The translations under genes and the position numbers were made by a program. The notes beneath the pieces are model-generated. The model searched no databases. It was given only the letters and a program-made list of their open reading frames with translations, and was not told the DNA's origin. Shown here in pieces: positions 37,306 to 43,410 of a DNA stretch of 43,410 bases (its first letter is position 1; the number at the start of each line of letters is the position of its first letter). The DNA is from Clostridiales bacterium (lineage in GTDB: Bacteria > Bacillota > Clostridia > Oscillospirales > Oscillospiraceae): contig JAJPWY010000021.1 in the NCBI GenBank assembly GCA_021205725.1, positions 1-43,410 on the forward strand, in the 5' to 3' direction.

Positions 37306-37974
37306 GTGAACAGGAAAAAATACCGCTATCTCATCCTCGCCGCCGTCGTTATCTTTTTTGTGGGGCTGGCTGTCATTTTTTGGCAGCCCATCCTCTCCTT
37401 CGTCTCTGACCCGGAGAGCCTGAGAACGTACATCCAGGAAAACGGCTTTCTGGGGGTGTTGGTATTCTGTCTGCTGAACATCGTTCAGGTCATCTTCGCC
37501 GTCATCCCCGGCGGGCCCTTCGAGCTGGCCGCAGGGTATGTCTTCGGCGTGCTGCCGGGCACCATCATCTGCGATATCAGCATGACCATTGCCAGCGTGC
37601 TGGTGTTTCTGCTGGTGCGCAAATTCGGGATGCAGTTTGTGGAGCTGTTTATCGACCCGGAGGAGATCAGCAAGATCCATTTTCTCGACAACAACCAGAG
37701 AGTCCAGTCCGTCCTCTTTATCGTCTTTCTCATCCCCGCCGCGCCCAAGGATGTCATCACCTATCTGGTGGGCCTGACCAAAATCTCCGTCTGGTCGTGG
37801 ATCTTCATCTGCTTTGTGGGCCGGTTCCCCGCCATCCTGCTCACCGCCCTCAGCGGCAGCGCCCTGGGGGATCAGCGGTATGGGATCGTGGCCGTCGTCA
37901 TTGTGGTCTTTCTGGTGTGCTATCTGGTGGGGATGAAGATCTATCAGAAATTCAATGCGCCCAAAGAGCAATAA
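37306..37974 (+). CDS. TVP38/TMEM64 family (DedA-like) membrane protein
   Basis: The 222 residues contain five to six hydrophobic segments in the SNARE-associated/VTT domain layout. Landmarks are VIPGGPFELAAGYVFGVLPG with the conserved proline/glycine re-entrant loop, FIVFLIPAAPKDVITYLVGL, and FICFVGRFPAILLTALSGSA. These proteins are thought to act in membrane lipid movement or homeostasis. GTG 37306 is chosen because AAAGGTGG stands 7 bp before it; TTG 37300 is too close to that site. udk follows 54 bp downstream. Confidence 0.9.
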   Translation: MNRKKYRYLILAAVVIFFVGLAVIFWQPILSFVSDPESLRTYIQENGFLGVLVFCLLNIVQVIFAVIPGGPFELAAGYVFGVLPGTIICDISMTIASVLVFLLVRKFGMQFVELFIDPEEISKIHFLDNNQRVQSVLFIVFLIPAAPKDVITYLVGLTKISVWSWIFICFVGRFPAILLTALSGSALGDQRYGIVAVVIVVFLVCYLVGMKIYQKFNAPKEQ

Positions 37975-38028
37975 TACGGATCAGATACATCCGGCTAAAA
38001 CAGAAAACAGAAAAAGGAGAGGTCAGCC

Positions 38029-38646
38029 ATGACGCCAGTCATCATCGGTATCGCCGGGGGAACCGGCTCCGGAAAGTCCACCTTCACCAACCGTATCCGC
38101 GCCGCATTCCCGGACGAGGTGACCGTCCTCTACCACGACAACTACTACAAGGCCCAGGACGACATCCCCTTCGAGGAGCGGAAGAAGAAGAACTATGACC
38201 ACCCGGACGCCCTGGAGACCTCTCTGCTGGTGGAGCACCTCCGGGCGCTGAAGCGGGGGGAGACGGTTCAGTGTCCCGTCTATGACTACAGCCTTCATAC
38301 CCGCTCCAAGCATACCGTCACGGTAAAGCCCCATCCGGTCATCCTGCTGGAGGGCATCCTGGTGCTCAGCGATGAGGCGCTTCGGAACCAGATGGACATC
38401 AAGATCTTCGTGGAGGCGGACGCCGACGAGCGCATCCTCCGCCGGATCACCCGGGACGTGATTGAGCGGGGCCGATCCATGACGGACATCATGGATCAGT
38501 ACCTTACCACCGTCAAGCCCATGCACTACGCCTATGTGGAGCCCACCAAGGCCCTGGCGGACGTGGTCATCAACAGCGGCATGAACGACACCGCCTTCGA
38601 GCTGATTTCCGGAAGGATCCGGGACATATTAAACGAGAAGGGATGA
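38029..38646 (+). CDS. udk: Uridine kinase
   Basis: The 205 residues are a P-loop kinase that phosphorylates uridine or cytidine for pyrimidine salvage. The Walker A is GGTGSGKS (10-17). YHDNYYKAQDD and NYDHPDALETSLLVEHL form the nucleoside site, and LLEGILVLSDEALR and DERILRRITRDVIERGR are the usual Udk features. ATG 38029 follows AAAGGAGAGG. It may be co-transcribed with the TVP38-type gene. The final part overlaps no other gene, and tRNAs follow on the other strand. Confidence 0.95.
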   Translation: MTPVIIGIAGGTGSGKSTFTNRIRAAFPDEVTVLYHDNYYKAQDDIPFEERKKKNYDHPDALETSLLVEHLRALKRGETVQCPVYDYSLHTRSKHTVTVKPHPVILLEGILVLSDEALRNQMDIKIFVEADADERILRRITRDVIERGRSMTDIMDQYLTTVKPMHYAYVEPTKALADVVINSGMNDTAFELISGRIRDILNEKG

Positions 38647-38696
38647 CCGTCGGCACGTGCCCACAGGCGCCTTTGGGCATGGGAGGATCCCGCCCG

Positions 38697-38736
38697 AAAA
38701 AATACAATTCCCGAAACCGGAACCGGTTTCGGGAAT
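38697..38736 (-). terminator. Terminator of the tRNA cluster
   Basis: ATTCCCGAAACCGG (38707-38720) and CCGGTTTCGGGAAT (38723-38736) are perfect 14-bp arms. On the minus strand TGTATTTTTT follows. It may also stop udk transcripts from the other side. Confidence 0.88.
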
Positions 38737-38745
38737 CGTTTTGAG

Positions 38746-38819
38746 TGGAGACTACTGGACTCGAACCAGTGGCCTCATGCGTGTGAAGCATGCGCTCTAA
38801 CCAGCTGAGCTAAGCCTCC
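38746..38819 (-). tRNA. tRNA-Val (CAC anticodon)
   Basis: 74 nt on the minus strand: acceptor GGAGGCT/AGTCTCC with discriminator A, D loop AGCTGGTTAGA, anticodon arm CATGC-TTCACAC-GCATG (anticodon CAC, reads GUG), T arm CTGG-TTCGAGT-CCAG. CCA is not encoded. Confidence 0.94.
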
Positions 38820-38823
38820 AGAC

Positions 38824-38895
38824 TGACCCGTACGGGAATCGAACCCATGTTTCCGCCGTGAAAGGGCGGTGTCTTAGCCGCTTGACCAACGGGCC
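38824..38895 (-). tRNA. tRNA-Glu (TTC anticodon)
   Basis: 72 nt on the minus strand: acceptor GGCCCGT/ACGGGTC with one wobble and discriminator A, anticodon arm CCGCC-CTTTCAC-GGCGG (anticodon TTC), T arm ATGGG-TTCGATT-CCCGT. CCA is not encoded. Confidence 0.95.
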
Positions 38896-38921
38896 ATGGG
38901 CTTTCTCCTGAGGAGAAAAAA

Positions 38922-38995
38922 TAGCGGCGACTGGATTTGAACCAGTGACACCACGGGTATGAACCGTGTGCTCTAGCCAACTGAGCTACGCCGCC
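38922..38995 (-). tRNA. tRNA-Met (CAT anticodon, elongator type)
   Basis: 74 nt on the minus strand: acceptor GGCGGCG/CGCCGCT, anticodon arm CACGG-TTCATAC-CCGTG (anticodon CAT), T arm ACTGG-TTCAAAT-CCAGT. The body closely resembles Bacillus elongator tRNA-Met rather than initiator (no GGG/CCC anticodon stem pairs) or the CAT-type tRNA-Ile. CCA is not encoded. Confidence 0.92.
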
Positions 38996-39034
38996 ATGTC
39001 GCACAAATAACAGTCTCGTCACAGCGCAGGTATT

Positions 39035-39063
39035 ATTATACCCATGGGGTCTCCCTTTGTCAA
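39035..39063 (-). promoter_or_regulatory. Promoter of the tRNA-Met-Glu-Val cluster
   Basis: On the minus strand a full consensus: TTGACA (39063-39058), 17-bp spacer, TATAAT (39040-39035), about 40 bp before tRNA-Met. Confidence 0.88.
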
Positions 39064-39072
39064 GTGGGAATT

Positions 39073-40020
39073 TTAAAAATAAGACGGATTTTGCCCCAGC
39101 CGCACGTCAGAACGGCTCACCTTGTCCCAGGAAAATTGGTCTACCAGCTCCCGGGGAGAGACGGGCTCCGGACGGTCGAGGAGCCCTGCCCAGAACGCCA
39201 GCCGGCCCACCACCGACTCCGGGGACTGGCCCGAGGCACGGAGAGCGCCCAGATCCAGATCTCTGTCCCGTTTGGACAGTCGCCGCCCGTCGTCAGAGAG
39301 CAGCAGAGGGACGTGGGCATAGTCCGGGTGAGGAAATCCCAGCAGCTCCTGGAGCCAGAGCTGCCGGGGGGTAGAGGTGAGCAGGTCACGGCCCCGCACC
39401 ACCTGGGTGACGCCCATCAGCCCGTCGTCCACCACTGCCGCCAGCTGGTAGGCGTGGACGCCGTCTGACCGGCGGAGAATAAAATCTCCGCAGTCCCGGG
39501 CCAGATTTTCCCGATAATTGCCCTGGAGCCGGTCGGTGAACGAGATTTCCCGGTCAGGGACACGGATACGCAGGGCGGGGCGGCGGAGCGCAGACCGGCG
39601 GGCCCGCTCCTCGGGAGACAGGCTCCGGCAGGTGCCGGGGTAGAGAGGGGTGCCGTCGGAGGCGTGGGGGGCGGAGGCGGCGTGGAGCGCTCCCCGGGTG
39701 CAGAAGCAGGGGTAGAGCAGTCCCTGCTCCTGCAAAAGGTTTAGATAGTGGGCGTAGATCTCCCGGCGGCGGCTCTGGCAGCAGGCGGTCGCCCCGTCCA
39801 CTCCGCCCTCGTCCCAGTCCAGCCCCAGCCAGCGGAGATCGTCCTCCACCTGCCGGGCGTAGTCCGGGCGGCACCGCTCCGGGTCTAAGTCCTCGATCCG
39901 CAGGAGCATCCGTCCGCCCTCCGAACGGGCAGACAGCCAGGCCAACAGACAGGAAAAGGCATTGCCCAGATGCATCCGTCCGCTGGGACTGGGGGCAAAG
40001 CGGCCTGTAACGATTGACAT
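39073..40020 (-). CDS. gluQ: Glutamyl-Q tRNA(Asp) synthetase
   Basis: This 315-residue protein is a GluRS catalytic core lacking the anticodon-binding domain, as in GluQ (YadB), which attaches glutamate to queuosine in tRNA-Asp. The HIGH-like motif is APSPSGRMHLGNAFS. LLRIEDLDPERCRPDYA follows, zinc ligands sit in CFCTRG and LYPGTCR, and the KMSKS-like motif is GRRLSKRDRDLDL. ATG 40020 follows GGAGGT; longer starts lack a site. It lies just upstream of a tRNA cluster that includes tRNA-Glu. Confidence 0.93.
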   Translation of the reverse strand: MSIVTGRFAPSPSGRMHLGNAFSCLLAWLSARSEGGRMLLRIEDLDPERCRPDYARQVEDDLRWLGLDWDEGGVDGATACCQSRRREIYAHYLNLLQEQGLLYPCFCTRGALHAASAPHASDGTPLYPGTCRSLSPEERARRSALRRPALRIRVPDREISFTDRLQGNYRENLARDCGDFILRRSDGVHAYQLAAVVDDGLMGVTQVVRGRDLLTSTPRQLWLQELLGFPHPDYAHVPLLLSDDGRRLSKRDRDLDLGALRASGQSPESVVGRLAFWAGLLDRPEPVSPRELVDQFSWDKVSRSDVRLGQNPSYF

Positions 40021-40104
40021 AACAACACCTCCGGAATGGATGGAACGGATGAAAAAGCGGCTCTGCCAAATCAGCTGCGACGGCACAAAGGGAACGTCGG
40101 CCTG

Positions 40105-41682
40105 TCAGCCCGTCGCCACCGCCTCGGCGATGCGGATGCCGTCCACGGCGGCGCTGACAATGCCTCCGGCGTAGCCGCAGCCCTCCCCGCAGGGATAGAC
40201 GCCCCGGAGACTGGACTGAAAATCGGCGCCCCGGAGCACCCGCACAGGGGAGGATGACCGGCTCTCAATGCCGGTGAGCACCGCCTCCGGAGCGGCGAAG
40301 CCGTGGAGCTTCCGATCCAGCAGGGGGAGGGCGTCCCGGAGAGTCTCGGTCACATAGTCCGGCAGACAGAGCCCCACGTCCGTCCAGGTCACCCCCGGCC
40401 GATAGGTGGGGCGAATGGCTCCTCCGGCGGTGGAGGGCCGCCGCTGTAAAAAGTCTCCCGCCAGCTGGGCCGGGGCACGGAAGCCTCCACCCCCCAGGCG
40501 GAAGGCGGCCTCCTCCCACTGCTCCTGGAATCGCACGCCCGCCAGAGGGTCCGGGCCGGGGTAGTCCTCCGGGCCGACCCCCACCAGAAAGCCGCCGTTG
40601 ATGTTCTCCCCGTCTCTGGCCCGGCAGCTCATGCCGTTAGTCACCAGTCGTCCCGGCTCCGAGGCGGAGGCCACCACCATCCCTCCGGGACAGACGCAGA
40701 AGGAGAAGGCGCTACGCCCGCCGGGCAGGTGACAGGAGAGATGGTAGTCGCTGGGGGGCAGACGCTCCCAGGCGGGGCCATACTGGGCCTGGCTGACAGC
40801 CTTCTGACAGTGCTCGATGCGCACGCCGATGGCGAAGGGCTTTGGCTCCATGGCAAGGCCCAGGCTGTGGAGCATGGCGAAGGTGTCCCGGGCGGAGTGC
40901 CCCGGGGCCAGCACCAGCCGGGAGGCGGGGAGCCGCTCCCTGCCATGCTCCGTCTCCAGAATTGCAGCGGTCAGCCCCCCGCCCTCGGTCTCCAGATCCA
41001 CCAGGGCGGTCTCGAACCGGATGTCACAGCCCAGTCGGAGCAGCTCCTCCCGGAGATTGCGCACCACCTGGCGGAGGATGTCCGTCCCCACATGGGGCCG
41101 GAAGGACCAGGCCACGTCTGGGGGGGCCCCCATCTCCACAAAGGCGTCCAGCACGGCGGAGATGCGGGGGTCGTGGGTGCCGGTGGTCAGCTTGCCGTCG
41201 GAGAAGGTGCCTGCGCCGCCCTCTCCGAACTGGACGTTGGAGCGGGGGTCGAGGACGCCGGTGGCCCAGAACCGCTCCACGTCCGTCTGACGCTCCTCCA
41301 CCGGACGGCCCCGCTCCACCACCACAGGCGGGATGCCCGCCCGGGCCAGAAACAGGGCGGCAAACAGCCCCGCAGGGCCCATGCCCACCACCACAGGCCG
41401 GGGGCCGGAATGGGAGACGGTCTCCGGGAAGCGGTAGGGCGTGCGCTCCAGCCTGCGCACCGTAGGCCCGGCCCTGCGCAGCACCCCCTCCTCGTCCGAC
41501 ACCCGGACGTTGACGGTATAGACCATGTGGAGGTCGCCCTTCCGTCGGGCGTCGATGGACTGCTTCACCAGCTGGAGCTCCCGAATGTCTCTCCGACCGA
41601 TGTGGAGGGCTTTGGCGGCCCGGCGCTCCAGCTCCTCCTGACCTGCATCCAGAGGGAGGCGGAGATTGCTAATTTGGAGCAT
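40105..41682 (-). CDS. FAD-dependent dehydrogenase of the NAD(FAD)-utilising type
   Basis: The 525 residues belong to the widespread, poorly characterised family of FAD-binding proteins with an N-terminal domain (about 1-90, LHIGRRDIRELQLVKQSIDA) before the Rossmann fold. The dinucleotide motif is VVVGMGPAGLFAALFLARAG. FGEGGAGTFSDGKL and YPCGEGCGYAGGIVSAAVDG (near the C terminus) are family hallmarks, the latter closing the FAD site. Its reaction is unknown. ATG 41682 is used with GGTGGTG upstream. gluQ follows 84 bp later on the same strand. Confidence 0.88.
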   Translation of the reverse strand: MLQISNLRLPLDAGQEELERRAAKALHIGRRDIRELQLVKQSIDARRKGDLHMVYTVNVRVSDEEGVLRRAGPTVRRLERTPYRFPETVSHSGPRPVVVGMGPAGLFAALFLARAGIPPVVVERGRPVEERQTDVERFWATGVLDPRSNVQFGEGGAGTFSDGKLTTGTHDPRISAVLDAFVEMGAPPDVAWSFRPHVGTDILRQVVRNLREELLRLGCDIRFETALVDLETEGGGLTAAILETEHGRERLPASRLVLAPGHSARDTFAMLHSLGLAMEPKPFAIGVRIEHCQKAVSQAQYGPAWERLPPSDYHLSCHLPGGRSAFSFCVCPGGMVVASASEPGRLVTNGMSCRARDGENINGGFLVGVGPEDYPGPDPLAGVRFQEQWEEAAFRLGGGGFRAPAQLAGDFLQRRPSTAGGAIRPTYRPGVTWTDVGLCLPDYVTETLRDALPLLDRKLHGFAAPEAVLTGIESRSSSPVRVLRGADFQSSLRGVYPCGEGCGYAGGIVSAAVDGIRIAEAVATG

Positions 41683-41704
41683 AAGATCACCACCGTATCC
41701 CGGG

Positions 41705-41720
41705 GCGGCTCCGGAGCCGC
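41705..41720. repeat. Perfect 16-bp palindrome in the leader of the FAD protein gene
   Basis: GCGGCTCCGGAGCCGC lies between the promoter (41767-41739) and the start codon. It could be an operator or a leader hairpin. Confidence 0.5.
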
Positions 41721-41738
41721 TCCTTTGATTTGACTGAC

Positions 41739-41767
41739 AGTATAGCATATTCCGCCCGGAAGCACAA
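41739..41767 (-). promoter_or_regulatory. Promoter of the FAD protein gene
   Basis: On the minus strand TTGTGC (41767-41762), 17-bp spacer with TGC extension, TATACT (41744-41739). Confidence 0.65.
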
Positions 41768-41841
41768 CGGCGGAGAGTCGCCCAAAATTCCGGTTCTAAT
41801 CCTCCGCTCCGGCGCATACCCTTTATCAGAGGTGAACTGCG

Positions 41842-42537
41842 TTGGTTGGATACTTACACTTTACCGGATGTGGCCATCGGGTGCGGGTGGTGAGCCACGA
41901 CGTTCTGGGGCTCACCGTCTGGGAGGCCCGGCTCCCCGGGTCGCCGGAGAGCCTGCTGGCCCGGCGGCGGATGGCCAGGGGCCTGGACGGGCTGGAGGAT
42001 GCGGGCTGTCGCCGTCTGCTGGCTCCCTGTCCCCTTGTCCCCTATTATCCCACGGTACACACCAGGAGCCTGTGGCAGGCGGTGGCGGCTCCTCTGGTTT
42101 TGGCCGACCTCCGGCAACGGGGGCTGGAGCCCTGTCGGTCGGTGGTGGCCGTCCGGGGGGATCGGATGACCCGGGGCTATCTCCGCACCTGTCAGGCCCT
42201 GGCCCGGGAGGTCAAGGCCCTGTCCCTCTCTCTGCTCCGGCAGGAGACCTTCTGCTGGAATCTGCAGCAGGAGCTGGGCGTCCCCCTGGTGGAGGGCGGG
42301 GCGGCGGCCACCCTCTCCTTTCTCCCGGGACAGTGGCGGCCCGGCTTCTTCCCAGTGGGGGACGACGACCCGTCCATGGGCGGCTGGCGGCTGGAGCTGC
42401 CCGGCCTGACTTTGCCTGACGGGTGCCCGACCCTCCCGGCTCTGGCGGCGCTGCTGGACGCAGGGCGGCTGCCTGTGGGGGAGGTGCTGTGCCTGCCGGA
42501 GGGGAGGGCTTGCAGAGAGACAGAAAATGCAATATAA
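41842..42537 (+). CDS. Hypothetical protein, Arg/Leu-rich, TTG start
   Basis: I do not recognise the family. The 231 residues start LVGYLHFTGCGHRVRVVSHD (first codon TTG, read as Met), followed by WEARLPGSPESLLARRRMAR and a Cys/Pro segment CRRLLAPCPLVPYYPTVHTR. No signal peptide or membrane helix is evident. The start is TTG 41842 with AGAGGTG 7 bp before it; there is no ATG nearby. The length of open frame and GC-rich third positions support coding. It is divergent from the FAD protein gene, and the promoter of the panE-like gene lies inside its 3' end. Confidence 0.65.
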   Translation: MVGYLHFTGCGHRVRVVSHDVLGLTVWEARLPGSPESLLARRRMARGLDGLEDAGCRRLLAPCPLVPYYPTVHTRSLWQAVAAPLVLADLRQRGLEPCRSVVAVRGDRMTRGYLRTCQALAREVKALSLSLLRQETFCWNLQQELGVPLVEGGAAATLSFLPGQWRPGFFPVGDDDPSMGGWRLELPGLTLPDGCPTLPALAALLDAGRLPVGEVLCLPEGRACRETENAI

Positions 42538-42538
42538 T
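42510..42538 (+). promoter_or_regulatory. Promoter of the panE-like gene
   Basis: TTGCAG (42510-42515), 17-bp spacer, perfect TATAAT (42533-42538), overlapping the end of the preceding gene. Confidence 0.7.
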
Positions 42539-42570
42539 GGTGACAGTTCACAGGAAACGAGGGACTCACC

Positions 42571-43410
42571 ATGGAAATTCTCATCGTCGGGGCCGGGGCC
42601 ATTGGCGTCGCTCTGGGGGCCGGGCTGGCGAGCGCCGGGCAGCAGGTCTCCTTCTTCGCCCGGGGCGCAACCCTGGAGGCCATCCGCTCCGGCGGCGTCC
42701 ACCGCACCGGGCTGTTCGGGGAGGTACACATTCCCCCATCACAGGTGCGGGCGGAGTCGGACTACGCCGCCTTTGCACCGGGGCGGTTCGACTACATCCT
42801 CGTCTGCGCCAAGACCCTGGCCAACGATGATATCAGCCGTAAGCTGGACGCACACCGGGACATTTTGAAGCCCCAGGGCAGACTGGTCATCCTCCAGAAC
42901 GGCTGGGGAAACGACCGGCCCTATCGCCGCTTCTTCTCTCCTGAACAGGTGTGGAACGCCCGGGTCATCACCGGCTTTGAGCGCACCGCCCCCAATGTCA
43001 GCAATATCACCGTCCACACCGCCCCGGTGCTGCTGGGGAGCCTCTACGGGCTGGACTGCGCCCCCATGGAGCCCCTGGCCGCCGCCATCCGGGAGAGCGG
43101 TCTCCCCGCCCAGGCCAGCAATGAGGTGGACAAGGCCCTGTGGGCCAAAATGCTCTACAACTGCGCCCTGAACCCGCTGGGAGCGGTGCTGGGGGTACAC
43201 TACGGCGCACTGGGGGAGTGCCCGGAGACGAGGGCGATCATGGACGACGTGATGAACGAGATTTTTGCCGTCATGGACGCCGCAGGCTACGCCACCTTCT
43301 GGCCGGACAGCGGCAGCTATCGGCAGGAGTTTTACGGCAAGCTGCTGCCGGACACCTACCATCACCACGCCTCCACCCTCCAGGACATCCAGGCCAGGCG
43401 ACCCACCGAG
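42571..43410 (+). CDS. panE: Ketopantoate reductase-like (PanE/ApbA) protein, 3' end cut by window
   Basis: The frame opens at ATG 42571 and has no stop before the window ends, giving 280 residues so far. The N-terminal NADP-binding motif is MEILIVGAGAIGVALGAGLA, and the family catalytic Lys region reads NEVDKALWAKMLYNCALNPL. The visible end, LQDIQARRPTE, matches the usual D-x-x-x-x-R-P-T-E segment, so only a short C terminus is missing. PanE reduces 2-dehydropantoate in pantothenate synthesis, but many paralogues act on other 2-oxo acids. No panB or panC is next to it, so the substrate is open. Confidence 0.85.
   Translation, partial: MEILIVGAGAIGVALGAGLASAGQQVSFFARGATLEAIRSGGVHRTGLFGEVHIPPSQVRAESDYAAFAPGRFDYILVCAKTLANDDISRKLDAHRDILKPQGRLVILQNGWGNDRPYRRFFSPEQVWNARVITGFERTAPNVSNITVHTAPVLLGSLYGLDCAPMEPLAAAIRESGLPAQASNEVDKALWAKMLYNCALNPLGAVLGVHYGALGECPETRAIMDDVMNEIFAVMDAAGYATFWPDSGSYRQEFYGKLLPDTYHHHASTLQDIQARRPTE

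Overview
The window is about 43 kb of GC-rich chromosome from what looks like an anaerobic, spore-forming gut Clostridium of the Oscillospiraceae type (Flavonifractor/Lawsonibacter-like). That placement is inferred from gene content, not from a search. The supporting genes are spoIIR and a SpoVB-type flippase (endospores), HPr kinase (Firmicute catabolite control), a T-box riboswitch, a single-chain pyruvate:ferredoxin oxidoreductase, and a D-lactate-dehydrogenase-like enzyme. Most genes start behind strong GGAGG ribosome sites, and many have readable TTGnnn-17-TATnnT promoters.

Layout. 1-0.7 kb: tail of an NlpC/P60 cell-wall hydrolase, interrupted by an in-frame stop. 0.9-5.3 kb: one operon of an Lrp-type regulator, aminotransferase, ThrH, DUF1015 protein and ispE. 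5.4-8.5 kb: spoIIR, a DUF362 protein and a convergent SpoVB-like flippase. 8.6-11.4 kb (minus): hprK, a ROK glucokinase and two small membrane proteins. 11.6-12.3 kb: rpmB and a gene-free stretch with hairpins that may hold small RNAs. 12.3-14.1 kb: a Crp/Fnr-type regulator divergent from a D-2-hydroxyacid dehydrogenase. 14.3-16.0 kb: an orphan response regulator, then a divergent HxlR/flavin-reductase pair around a clear operator. 16.3-19.2 kb: birA, secG, a DUF1294 protein and cysK. 19.4-22.5 kb: a T-box with an AUG specifier, then metN-metI-metQ. 22.6-26.4 kb: an esterase lipoprotein, deoD, araD and an orphan PTS EIIA. 26.5-29.1 kb: a membrane protein, tRNA-Leu, an acyltransferase and a flavodoxin-like reductase. 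29.6-33.1 kb: nifJ. 33.3-34.4 kb: a lower-GC islet with a TM2/zinc-ribbon protein, an XRE repressor, repeated operators and two related hairpin/RBS modules. 34.4-38.6 kb: tadA, mntP, prmA, an unknown helical protein, a TVP38 protein and udk. 38.7-43.4 kb: three tRNAs, gluQ, an FAD protein, an unknown protein and a panE-like gene that runs off the end.

Most of this is housekeeping. The parts least explained by known families are the twin hairpin modules beside the XRE repressor (34.07-34.38 kb) and the terminator-bounded, gene-free RNA candidate at 11.9-12.1 kb. Also notable are the single-operon grouping of aminotransferase, ThrH and DUF1015, and the acidic low-complexity linkers shared by three exported proteins. 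No CRISPR array, transposase, integrase, rRNA or phage gene was seen.
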